DNA of 37,797 nt, taken from positions 1-37,797 of the forward strand of contig JAJDXS010000044.1 in assembly GCA_022823145.1 (NCBI GenBank), in the 5' to 3' direction. The number at the start of each line of letters is the position of its first letter. Within the stretch, counting starts at the first letter, position 1. Below the pieces are notes generated by a model. That model saw only the letters and a list, made by a program, of their open reading frames with translations, was not told the DNA's origin and made no database searches. A program made the translations under genes and the position numbers. This document shows positions 1-7,056 of the stretch, in pieces. The stretch is from Gemmatimonadota bacterium. GTDB taxonomy: Bacteria; Gemmatimonadota; Gemmatimonadetes; Longimicrobiales; Gaopeijiaceae.

Positions 1-298
1 TGGATTGCAAGGGATGCAGCCGGCGGACGAGAGCAAGACACTCCCTACCTAAGATGTTGAAATAGTGGATGTTATGAAACTCTACGGACGCCTATGGACG
101 ATAGTGGATTCCAGTTGTCCGCCTTCATGGCTGGATGGGACAGGTTGTGCAGGGCAGGGCAGCGGACCTCGGGTGGCGGCGGCTGTCGGCGCCGTGGCAG
201 GCGGGGTAGGTTGACCGCGAAGGTGTCGTGAGGGACGCCAGGCGCGACCCGGTTTGCCGCGATCACCGGGCCGCTCCACACAGCGAGGACGAGGAGCC
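1..298. other. Left-edge non-coding stretch
   Basis: No convincing gene is seen before the cyclophilin start. Frame 1 on the plus strand is open from the window edge to a TGA at 58-60, so these 20 codons could be the tail of a gene starting outside the window, but they match nothing I recognise. The nonamer ATAGTGGAT occurs twice (about 64-72 and 101-109). The reverse-strand open frames across this stretch run antisense into the cyclophilin gene and look like high-GC shadows. The promoter of the cyclophilin gene should lie here, but I cannot place it. Confidence 0.4.
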
Positions 299-1006
299 AT
301 GAAGACGAATCCCCGAAGGCCATGCACGGTGGCAATTCTCCCCGTCGCCGCACTCCTGCCCATCGCCTGCGCTGGAGACGGCGGTGGCGGAGCCGATGAC
401 GCCGAGCTTCCTGCAAACAGGGCTCTGTACTTCCCGGACCAACTGGTCGAGACTGCGCCCGACAGCTTCCGAGCGCGGTTCGAGACCACCAAGGGCGCGT
501 TCGTGATAGAGGTCGACCGGGCCCAGGCTCCCAACGGCGCCGACCGATTCTACAACCTGGTGAAGAACGGCTATTTCGACGACGTGCGCTTCTTCCGGGT
601 CATCGAGGGGTTCATGGCGCAGTTCGGGATGCACGGTGAGCCGCAGGTGCAGGTGCGGTGGTCGGCCGCCAGCATTCCCGACGACCGGGTGACCGCGTCC
701 AACATCCGCGGGACTGTGACGTTCGCGATGCGAGGGCCCAACACCCGCACGACGCAGCTCTTCATCAACCTCGTGAACAACTCGGGCCTCGACACCGATG
801 GCTTCGCGCCGATCGGCAGCGTTGTGGAGGGGATGGATGTCGTGGACCGGATCCACTCCGGGTACGGGGAGCTCGCGGACAGGGGCGGGAACGGCCCGAT
901 CGTGCAGAACATCGCCGCGAGCGGCAACGAGTACCTGGCGGAGAGCTTCCCCGAGATGGACTACGTCGTGTCCGCGGTTCTGGTCGAGCCGGCGGGGGAT
1001 GAGTAG
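299..1006 (+). CDS. Cyclophilin-type peptidyl-prolyl isomerase, lipoprotein
   Basis: This 235-aa protein is probably a periplasmic cis-trans prolyl isomerase that assists folding of exported proteins. The ATG at 299 is chosen because GAGGACGAGGAG lies just upstream and because it gives a clean lipoprotein signal, with hydrophobic residues 11-22 and a lipobox ending at Cys24 (LPIAC). A Gly/Asp-rich linker follows. The cyclophilin domain spans about residues 60-230. It contains the family motif FFRVIEGFMAQFG, which carries the catalytic Arg and the Phe/Gln pair, then GTVTFAM and TTQLFINL, the usual substrate-pocket strands. It is a single-domain bacterial-type cyclophilin of normal length. It converges on the DUF2461 gene, leaving only 21 bp between the stops. 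The family call is firm; the client proteins are unknown. Confidence 0.93.
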   Translation: MKTNPRRPCTVAILPVAALLPIACAGDGGGGADDAELPANRALYFPDQLVETAPDSFRARFETTKGAFVIEVDRAQAPNGADRFYNLVKNGYFDDVRFFRVIEGFMAQFGMHGEPQVQVRWSAASIPDDRVTASNIRGTVTFAMRGPNTRTTQLFINLVNNSGLDTDGFAPIGSVVEGMDVVDRIHSGYGELADRGGNGPIVQNIAASGNEYLAESFPEMDYVVSAVLVEPAGDE

Positions 1007-1027
1007 GAAGGGATCAGCGCGCGGGGA

Positions 1028-1714
1028 TCAGTAGGGGACGCCGACAGCCCCGCAAAGCCAGCGCTGGAAGGAGGAAGCCGCCTGGCACAGCCGCGTGAAG
1101 GTGTCCAGGAAGCCGGGTGACATCAGTGCGTCCTCGCTCAGCGTCGCGACCCCGATGAAGTCCTTGCGGCGCAGGTCCTCGATGAGCGGGTGGTCGATGC
1201 TGAATCCCTTCGGGGCCCTGACGAGGGAGTCTCCCGCGAGTTCGAATGTCTCCTGGAAGCGTGGGTCGCGTGAGGCCGCCTTCCAGCTTGCCGCGTCCTC
1301 GTCGATCGCCTCACGGATCTTCCGCAACGTGGGGCCGCCAGGGCGCCAGATGCCGCCGCCCATGAAGCAGTTGCCGGGCTGAATGTGCAGGTAGAAGCCG
1401 GGCGCGTGCGCGTCCCTGTACGCCTCGTGCCGAAAGTGGATCCCGGTGTGAATCTTGTACGGCGTCTTGTCCTTCGAGAAGCGGGTGTCGCGGTAGATCC
1501 GGAAGAGCGAGCCCCCGTTCGCCCTGGGGTCGGCGCGCAAGTGCGGGCTGATTCCCTTGAGCGGCTCGGCGAAGGCGCCGATGAACCGGAGTGCGGGCTC
1601 CTTGATGTCGTGGTCATAGCGTGACTTGTTGGCGCGAAACCACTCCCGGTTGTTGTTGGCGGCCAGTTCGCTCAGAAAGGCGAAGGTGCGGGCGGTGAAG
1701 CTTGCGTCGGTCAT
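1028..1714 (-). CDS. DUF2461 (TIGR02453) family protein
   Basis: This 228-aa cytoplasmic protein matches the widespread DUF2461/TIGR02453 family, whose biochemical role is unknown. Recognisable family features are the N-terminal FLxxLxxNNNREWF segment (NNNREWFRANK, residues about 20-30), the central RIYRDTRFSKDKTPYK block, and the following HIQPGNCFMGGGIWRP segment. The ATG at 1714 is chosen because homologues start a few residues before that FL..L block; the open frame continues upstream but only as antisense of the next gene. No signal peptide is seen. It is divergent from the SRPBCC gene, with an 81-bp gap that must hold both promoters. The length is normal for the family. Confidence 0.9.
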   Translation of the reverse strand: MTDASFTARTFAFLSELAANNNREWFRANKSRYDHDIKEPALRFIGAFAEPLKGISPHLRADPRANGGSLFRIYRDTRFSKDKTPYKIHTGIHFRHEAYRDAHAPGFYLHIQPGNCFMGGGIWRPGGPTLRKIREAIDEDAASWKAASRDPRFQETFELAGDSLVRAPKGFSIDHPLIEDLRRKDFIGVATLSEDALMSPGFLDTFTRLCQAASSFQRWLCGAVGVPY

Positions 1715-1795
1715 GGGGTGTGGCCTGGCGGTTGAGGGGGCGGTAAGATCAGCGGGCCGATAACTACTGTGTCTGAACCAGGGACGCAACATAAC

Positions 1796-2260
1796 ATGAC
1801 ACGAACCCAACTCAGCCGGACGATCGATGCACCCATCGACGTGGTCTTCTCGACCGTGTCCGACATCTCCCACTTCTCGAAAGCGGTTCCGCACATCGTG
1901 AACGTGGAGTTTCTTTCGGAGGTGAGGACGGGCGTTGGCGCACGGTTCCGTGAAACGCGCGTGATGCGGGGCAGGGAGGCCACGACGGAACTGCAGTTGA
2001 CCGAGTTTGCCGCGAATGAGCGCGTGCGTTTCGTGTCGGACCAGGGGGGCACGGTGTGGGACACGGTGTTCTCGGTGACTCCCGTCGCGGACGGCCGGAC
2101 CACACGGCTGGAAATGGTCATGGAAGCACGTCCCCACAGGCTTCTTGCCAGGCTGATGGTCCCTCTCATGAAGAGGGTCATCGCCAAGGCGATCGCGGCC
2201 GACCTCGACGCTCTCAAGAGCTACGCCGAGCGGGTGGCCGGGGAGCCCGCCGACAGCTAG
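1796..2260 (+). CDS. SRPBCC (START/polyketide-cyclase-like) family protein
   Basis: This 154-aa protein has the SRPBCC pattern: an N-terminal strand with IDAPIDVVFSTVSD, a middle block of antiparallel strands (GARFRETRVMRG, TELQLTEF, VRFVSDQGG, TTRLEMVMEA), and a long amphipathic C-terminal helix (MVPLMKRVIAKAIAADLDALKSY written here in outline, about residues 121-143). Such folds bind hydrophobic ligands in a deep cavity; the ligand here cannot be inferred. The ATG at 1796 is preferred because the domain begins at once. An in-frame GTG at 1769 would add nine residues, and neither start has a strong ribosome site. The stop lies 5 bp before the uracil-DNA glycosylase start, so the two are probably co-transcribed. 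Confidence 0.85.
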   Translation: MTRTQLSRTIDAPIDVVFSTVSDISHFSKAVPHIVNVEFLSEVRTGVGARFRETRVMRGREATTELQLTEFAANERVRFVSDQGGTVWDTVFSVTPVADGRTTRLEMVMEARPHRLLARLMVPLMKRVIAKAIAADLDALKSYAERVAGEPADS

Positions 2261-2265
2261 CAGGA

Positions 2266-2991
2266 ATGGGTGCGGCGGACATGCCGGACGACCTGCGCAA
2301 GCTGCGCGACGAGTTGGTTCGGTGTCGCCAGTGCCCGCGGCTGGTGGCGTGGCGCGAGAGGGTTGCCGCCGAGAAGCGCGCCGCCTTTCGCGACGACGAG
2401 TACTGGGGCAGGCCCGTTCCCGGTTTCGGTGATCCGGTGGCCTCGGTGCTCGTGGTTGGCCTGGCTCCCGCCGCGCACGGAGCGAACCGCACGGGACGCA
2501 TGTTCACCGGCGATCGCGCGGGGGACTGGCTGTACGGAGCGATGCACCGGGCCGGGTTCGCCAACCAGGCCCTCAGCCGGGATCGCCGGGACGGCCTCGA
2601 GTTGACCGGTGCCTACGTGACGGCGGGCGTGCGGTGCGCGCCGCCCCACAACCGCCCCGCCACGGATGAGCGCGACCGGTGCGGGGACTTCCTGCGCCGC
2701 GAGATGGACATTCTCTGGCCACGCCTCCACACGATCGTGGCGCTGGGCGGTTTCGCGTTCGGTGTCGTGCTGCGCATGCTGGCCGATCGCGGCCTCGCCA
2801 TCCCGCGCCCGCGTCCGCGCTTCGGGCACGGCGTCGAGGTCGACCTGGGCCCCGTGACCCTGATCGGGTCCTATCACCCCAGCCAGCAGAACACGTTTAC
2901 CGGCAAGCTCACCGAGCCTATGTTCGACGCGATCTGGCAGCGCGCGGCCGAGCGGGTCAGTGGCGGTTCCAGCGACTCGCGGGAGGCATGA
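2266..2991 (+). CDS. Uracil-DNA glycosylase, family 5-like, Fe-S type
   Basis: This 241-aa enzyme should excise uracil and possibly other deaminated bases from DNA as the first step of base-excision repair in the cytoplasm. It shows the family 5 (UdgB-like) layout: CRQCPR with Cys20 and Cys23, motif GLAPAAHGANRTGRMFTGD at about 65-83, VRCAPP (Cys124), RCGDF (Cys139) and the second active-site motif GSYHPSQQNT at 201-210. The four cysteines are those expected to hold a 4Fe-4S cluster. The ATG at 2266 is taken; an ATG at 2281 is nearly as good, as AGGA at 2262-2265 sits too close to the first and rather far from the second. The stop overlaps the start of the dipeptidase gene by 4 bp (ATGA), implying coupled translation with an unrelated exported hydrolase. 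Confidence 0.93.
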   Translation: MGAADMPDDLRKLRDELVRCRQCPRLVAWRERVAAEKRAAFRDDEYWGRPVPGFGDPVASVLVVGLAPAAHGANRTGRMFTGDRAGDWLYGAMHRAGFANQALSRDRRDGLELTGAYVTAGVRCAPPHNRPATDERDRCGDFLRREMDILWPRLHTIVALGGFAFGVVLRMLADRGLAIPRPRPRFGHGVEVDLGPVTLIGSYHPSQQNTFTGKLTEPMFDAIWQRAAERVSGGSSDSREA

Positions 2992-4133
2992 TGAATCGGC
3001 GTGACTTTGTGAAGGGACTGGCCGCGGCGGGGGCGGTGTCGGGTGTGGCGGTTGGCGGGGCCGCGTCCGGCGTGGCGGCGATCGGGCCCGTGGCCGGCGC
3101 GGGAACCGGCAAGGGCGCTGGCGGCGACGGATCTGCATTGCCCCTCACTCAGGACGATATCGTGGTGGACGGCCTCTTCGCGGGCGCGATGCGGCTCTCC
3201 CACCTGCGCGAAATGCAGGAAGGCGGGGCTCACTGCGGGGTGGCCGGTGGCCCGTCCGACATGGCCAGTTACGCGGCGCTGCTCCGCTTCTTCGACGAGT
3301 ACGCGGACGAAGTCGTCCTGGCCAAAACGGTCGCCGAGATCCGGGATGCCCACGCGCGCGGGCTCGTCTCCAACGTCTTCTGCTGGCAGTCGGCCACGGT
3401 GCTTGGCGACTCCTTCAATTCTCCGCTCGGCACTGCGGCCACGTCGCTCCGCGCCTTCTACGAAGTCGGCCTCCGCCAGGTCGGCCTCTGCTACAACGTC
3501 GCGAACGCGTTCGGGTCCGGCTGCCTCGAGCCCGAAGGACCGCTTACGCGAGCCGGCCACCGCCTGGTGGAGGAAATGCATTCGCTGGGAATCATCCTCG
3601 ACGTGGGCGGGCACACCGGGGAACGCACGACGCTCGACGCCATCGCGATCTCCGACGGCGTTCCTGTCATCTGCAGCCACACCAACATCGCCGCGATCGC
3701 GGACAACTACCGCTGTATCAGTGATCGGGTCATCGATGCCATCGCCGGGACGGGCGGCGTGATCGGCATCACGGCGGTCAACGACTTCCACGTGCGCGGG
3801 CGCGGGAACACGGGGCCCACGCCGCATGTGGGCATCGAGGAACACGTGGACCAGTACGACTACATCAAGAACCGCGTGGGTGTGGACCACGTCGGCATGG
3901 GCACCGACTTCGTGGGCGGGATGGCGATTCCCTACGGGGGCGGCATCAACGCCGAGATCATCACCACGGACATGGTGAGCGAGCCGTGGCGTTTCATCCG
4001 CGGTTTCGAGAGCATCGCCGAGCTGCCCAACGTGATCGACGGGCTGCGACGGCGCGGGTGGACGGACGACGAAGTCCACAAGGCAATGGGAGCCAACTGG
4101 CTCCGGGTATACCAGCAGGTCTGGGGAGGCTGA
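2988..4133 (+). CDS. M19 (renal/membrane dipeptidase) family protein, Tat-exported, degenerate metal site
   Basis: This 381-aa homologue of membrane dipeptidase starts at the ATG overlapping the glycosylase stop. A twin-arginine signal (NRRDFVKGLAAAG) is followed by an Ala/Gly-rich stretch to about residue 48. The M19 fold is clear from PVICSHTN (His231, a metal ligand), the Arg in NYRCISD, VGMGTDFVGG (Asp307, catalytic Asp position) and the C-terminal WTDDEVHKAMGANWLRV. However, the N-terminal HxD metal pair (DGHND in active enzymes) reads DGLFA here (63-65), and the bridging Glu of the EGG motif aligns with Gln134 (WQSA). One further His ligand is shifted by a residue (GGHT). By family knowledge, M19 enzymes cleave dipeptides, often with a C-terminal D-residue; activity here is doubtful or altered. 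A CocE-type lipoprotein follows after 3 bp. Confidence 0.88.
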   Translation: MMNRRDFVKGLAAAGAVSGVAVGGAASGVAAIGPVAGAGTGKGAGGDGSALPLTQDDIVVDGLFAGAMRLSHLREMQEGGAHCGVAGGPSDMASYAALLRFFDEYADEVVLAKTVAEIRDAHARGLVSNVFCWQSATVLGDSFNSPLGTAATSLRAFYEVGLRQVGLCYNVANAFGSGCLEPEGPLTRAGHRLVEEMHSLGIILDVGGHTGERTTLDAIAISDGVPVICSHTNIAAIADNYRCISDRVIDAIAGTGGVIGITAVNDFHVRGRGNTGPTPHVGIEEHVDQYDYIKNRVGVDHVGMGTDFVGGMAIPYGGGINAEIITTDMVSEPWRFIRGFESIAELPNVIDGLRRRGWTDDEVHKAMGANWLRVYQQVWGG

Positions 4134-4136
4134 GCA

Positions 4137-6008
4137 ATGCGTGCGCGCATCACTTTTCTCACTGTCGTGGCGGCTGCGGGTCTCGCAGCGTGCGATTCGG
4201 GCGGCGGGGCGCCGGAGCAGGAAAGCCCCGCGGTGGAAGCGGCGGAGGTGGTCGGCGGTGGGGGCATGGCCGAAATCGTATCGGCCGAGGTGCTCCAGGG
4301 AGAGGGAGTGGAAGGGGTTTTCAGGGAGATAGGGTACGCACCCATGCCCGATGGCGTGCGCCTCGCGTACATCTCCTATCGCCCGGCGGAGGAGGGACAG
4401 TACCCGGTCATCCTCGACTACGACGCCTACGAGAGTGGCGGGGCCGACATCGCCACGAACACCTGGTTCCAGAAGGCGGTCCGGAATGGCTACGCGGTGG
4501 TCGGAGCCAACGTGCGCGGAAGCGGATGCTCGGAGGGCGCGACGTTCAGCGTCTTCCACCCGAAGCAGGGACCGGACGGCGCGGCTCTCGTCGAGTGGCT
4601 GGGCACGCGTCCCTGGAGCGACGGGAATGTGGGCATGTACGGAGTCTCCTACCCGGGCCACACCCAGTTCTTCACCGCGGCCGAGCACCCCCAACACCTG
4701 AAGGCGCTGGCCGCTGGCGGCCTGACCGCATCGCTCTACCGGGAGGCGTTCCGCCCCGGCGGGATGTTCAACGTCGGTTTCGCGGCTTGGTGGGGTGAAC
4801 TGGCGCAACCTTGGATCGAGAACGTCGGCGTAGCGTTTCGGCTGGGTGCCGGAGACACCCACTGCGAGGCCGTACAGGCGGCGCAGCCCCGGAACATCAC
4901 CTTCGAGGAGGTCCGGGATCACGAGTACCACGACCAGTACTGGGACGACCGGGCGACCGAGACCTACGTGGACGCGGTCGAAGTACCCATGATGATCATC
5001 CAGGGCTACCAGGACCAGCAGACGGCGATGGGCGGTCCCCGCCTCTTCGAGCGGCTCACCGGTCCCCGCAAGCTGATCCTGCAGAACGGCGGTCACGGCG
5101 TGGGTGGCAACGCGCTGGCCCACGAGCAGGTGCTGCGCTGGATGGACCGGTGGCTCAAGGGCGAGGAGAACGGGATCGAGGACGAACCCGACGTGACCGT
5201 TCTCTTCGAGACCGGCGTCGACGACGGGGAGCTCCGGCCGAACTGGGTGGAGACGTTCTCCGACTGGCCGGTGCCCGGAACCGAGCGGCGCAGCTGGAAT
5301 CTGGGTGCGGACGGTTCACTGACCACGGGCGCACTGGGCGAAGGACAGACCGGGCCCCTCGGCTACGTCTATCCGATGGGCACCGAGCTTGTCGGGAACA
5401 ACGACATGTTCGCCATCCCGCCCGCGCCGCTGGGGTCGCTCATCTACCGCACGGCTCCCTTCGACGAAGATGTCCCGATACTGGGCTCGGCACGCCTGGT
5501 CCTGCACGCCAGCGCCGAGGCCGAAGACACCGACTTCATGGTCGTGCTCCACGACGTCGCGCCGGACGGAGAAACGCTCTACCTGCAGCGGGCGTTTCTG
5601 CGCGCGTCCCATCGAGCCATTGACCAGGGCATGTCGTCCGAGCACTGGACGCACCACCCGCACGACCGCTCAGAGTCCTTGGTGCCGGGCGAGGTCTACG
5701 AGTTCGTGATCTCGTTCCCGGAGGTGGGCCACGTGTTCCGCGCGGGGCACGCGGTTGAGCTGGCGATTCTGGCGCCGAGCGTCACGCCCGCGACCGACTG
5801 GGGTCCCATGCCGATCGACTTCCCCGGCATCAACACCGTGTACCACTCGGCCGACCACCCGTCCCGACTGGAGCTTCCGGTGGTGCCGAGCATATCGGCC
5901 GATGGTCCCCCGCCTCCATGCGGATCGCTCGAGTACCAGCCGTGCCGTCCCGGATTCGTGCCCAACTTCACGGCGGCCGGCATGTCGCGAGACCTCGTGC
6001 GCAGGTGA
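4137..6008 (+). CDS. CocE/NonD family hydrolase, lipoprotein
   Basis: This 623-aa secreted alpha/beta-hydrolase belongs to the S15 X-Pro dipeptidyl-peptidase/CocE group, which includes cocaine esterase, alpha-amino-acid ester hydrolases and glutaryl-7-ACA acylases. A lipoprotein signal ends at Cys19 (GLAAC). The nucleophile is Ser171 in GVSYPG, Asp293 lies in IIQGYQDQQT and His320 in NGGHGVGG, giving the expected order and spacing. The C-terminal third (from about residue 370) is the jelly-roll XPD_C domain with ILGSARLVLHASAEAEDTDF. The ATG at 4137 has GGGGAGG about 9 bp upstream and starts 3 bp after the dipeptidase stop. The substrate is unknown: an ester, amide or X-Pro peptide of an amino-acid-like compound is likely. 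The cupin-like gene begins immediately after its stop. Confidence 0.93.
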   Translation: MRARITFLTVVAAAGLAACDSGGGAPEQESPAVEAAEVVGGGGMAEIVSAEVLQGEGVEGVFREIGYAPMPDGVRLAYISYRPAEEGQYPVILDYDAYESGGADIATNTWFQKAVRNGYAVVGANVRGSGCSEGATFSVFHPKQGPDGAALVEWLGTRPWSDGNVGMYGVSYPGHTQFFTAAEHPQHLKALAAGGLTASLYREAFRPGGMFNVGFAAWWGELAQPWIENVGVAFRLGAGDTHCEAVQAAQPRNITFEEVRDHEYHDQYWDDRATETYVDAVEVPMMIIQGYQDQQTAMGGPRLFERLTGPRKLILQNGGHGVGGNALAHEQVLRWMDRWLKGEENGIEDEPDVTVLFETGVDDGELRPNWVETFSDWPVPGTERRSWNLGADGSLTTGALGEGQTGPLGYVYPMGTELVGNNDMFAIPPAPLGSLIYRTAPFDEDVPILGSARLVLHASAEAEDTDFMVVLHDVAPDGETLYLQRAFLRASHRAIDQGMSSEHWTHHPHDRSESLVPGEVYEFVISFPEVGHVFRAGHAVELAILAPSVTPATDWGPMPIDFPGINTVYHSADHPSRLELPVVPSISADGPPPPCGSLEYQPCRPGFVPNFTAAGMSRDLVRR

Positions 6009-6009
6009 T

Positions 6010-6627
6010 GTGAAGCCCGACCACGAGTCGCTGCCGCTGCTGCACCGGCTGCACCAGCGGGTGTTCGCCGACCCGGAGGTGCGCGCCGTCCTGGACGCGG
6101 GCTTCGCGCAGCTTGCCGAGGAGCTGGGGACGCGGCGGGAGCCGCCGCATGCGACCTGCACCGTCCCGATCGAATTGTTCACGGGCATAGGGCAGGACGG
6201 GATCGCGGCGGCAAGTGAGGACCGCGTCGCGGGCGGCCAGCACGACCAGGTCCGGCTGTGCCGTCTCTTCCTCCTGCGGCGCGGCACGCGGATGGCCGTA
6301 CCGGAGCGGCACCGCAACAGTGTGCAGCGCCTGGTTTCGTATCGCGGGAGCGGCAGCATCCACCAGGGTGTTCCCGGCTGCGGCCCCGAGTGGCTCAGGC
6401 CGAGGGCGATCCACAGTCCCGGTGCCGATGAATCCGATCTCGCACGCCACTGGGACATCGTTCCCGCGGGTGTCTGGCACTTCCCGGAGGCGGATGGCGC
6501 TGAAGACTGGGCGACCGTGACCTTCCACAGCGCAGCGGAAGGGGAGATTGTGGATGAGTTCCGGAACGGCAACGTCACTCCTGGAGTGCAAGGAATCCAA
6601 AGGGGGAGCGATGAGGCGACCAACTGA
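6010..6627 (+). CDS. Uncharacterised cupin-like protein
   Basis: I do not recognise a named family for this 205-aa protein. The start is the GTG at 6010, set just after the CocE stop (TGATGTG), as the ATG at 6008 is followed at once by a stop. No signal peptide is visible, so it is probably cytoplasmic. The N-terminal half is mostly helical. The second half resembles a small cupin barrel, with HRNSVQRLVSYRGSGSIHQG followed later by HWDIVPAGVWHFPEADG and WATVTFHSAAEGEIVDEF, the Pro-Ala-Gly-x-x-His turn and closing strand typical of cupins. Histidines in these segments could bind a metal. Its 3' end overlaps the next small gene by 17 bp. The cupin call is moderate and the function is unknown. 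Confidence 0.65.
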   Translation: MKPDHESLPLLHRLHQRVFADPEVRAVLDAGFAQLAEELGTRREPPHATCTVPIELFTGIGQDGIAAASEDRVAGGQHDQVRLCRLFLLRRGTRMAVPERHRNSVQRLVSYRGSGSIHQGVPGCGPEWLRPRAIHSPGADESDLARHWDIVPAGVWHFPEADGAEDWATVTFHSAAEGEIVDEFRNGNVTPGVQGIQRGSDEATN

Positions 6628-6907
6628 AGACGAGCAGGTTGTAATCGACTTGATCCTGTCAGGCGTCAACGAGTTCGACGTGCCGGACCGGATCGGCATT
6701 ACCTGGGCCGAGTACGCAGCATGGTACGGTGACCCGGCCGGTACACGTGCCGAGCTCATTCGTCAGGCCAGGAAGGACTACAGGGACACTCAGGAACGCC
6801 TGCCGCCCGAAGAGCGGGCCGGACATGCGGAAAACGCAATCCTGCGTTTCAAGCAGAAGATCATCGACGAAGAAGTTGAGAGGATTATCCGGCAGAGCCA
6901 GGAATAA
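6611..6907 (+). CDS. Small hypothetical protein (98 aa)
   Basis: This short gene starts at the ATG at 6611, which has AGGGGGAG directly upstream, the best ribosome site in this part of the run. It overlaps the end of the cupin-like gene by 17 bp in another frame. The protein has no signal or membrane segment. It is highly charged and predicted helical, with a Glu/Arg/Lys-rich second half (about residues 45-98) that could form a helical hairpin or coiled coil. The first part contains DVPDRIGITWAEYAAWYGDP, which might be a small helix-turn-helix-like unit, but this is weak. No family is recognised. The strong start signal and conserved-looking composition support its being real. Confidence 0.6.
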   Translation: MRRPTEDEQVVIDLILSGVNEFDVPDRIGITWAEYAAWYGDPAGTRAELIRQARKDYRDTQERLPPEERAGHAENAILRFKQKIIDEEVERIIRQSQE

Positions 6908-6998
6908 CCGGCAAGTTGGACCTGGTTCGCCCTGAAAGGCGAGGTTCGCGGATGAGCATTGGCACGGCCGTACTCACACTGGAGCACGATGATGCCCA

Positions 6999-7017
6999 CC
7001 CTAACGTAACGTCAGGG
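6999..7017. repeat. Imperfect palindrome upstream of the VPS10-like gene
   Basis: CCCTAACGT and ACGTCAGGG form 9-nt arms (8 of 9 complementary) around a single A, about 40 bp before the chosen start of the next gene. The 1-nt centre argues against an RNA hairpin terminator and fits a protein-binding dyad better. No promoter could be placed confidently next to it. Confidence 0.35.
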
Positions 7018-7056
7018 TTAGCGGAAAAGAAATTTCGACGCGGCGGCGGCGGGGGG

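Noticed and set aside
1..60. A 20-codon open frame at the left edge could be the tail of another recombinase or lipoprotein gene.
   Set aside because: The peptide is too short and has no recognisable motif.
2874..5123. A 749-codon minus-strand open frame opposite the M19 and CocE genes.
   Set aside because: It is antisense to two genes with clear motifs, has shadow-type His/Arg/Val-rich composition and no known motif.
4137..6008. Assignment of the CocE homologue as a true cocaine esterase or beta-lactam acylase.
   Set aside because: Only the family fold and triad are visible; substrate cannot be read from the sequence.
6952..7056. An in-frame ATG at 6952 as start of the VPS10-like gene.
   Set aside because: It would place 35 polar residues before a clear signal peptide; GTG at 7057/7060 is more sensible.
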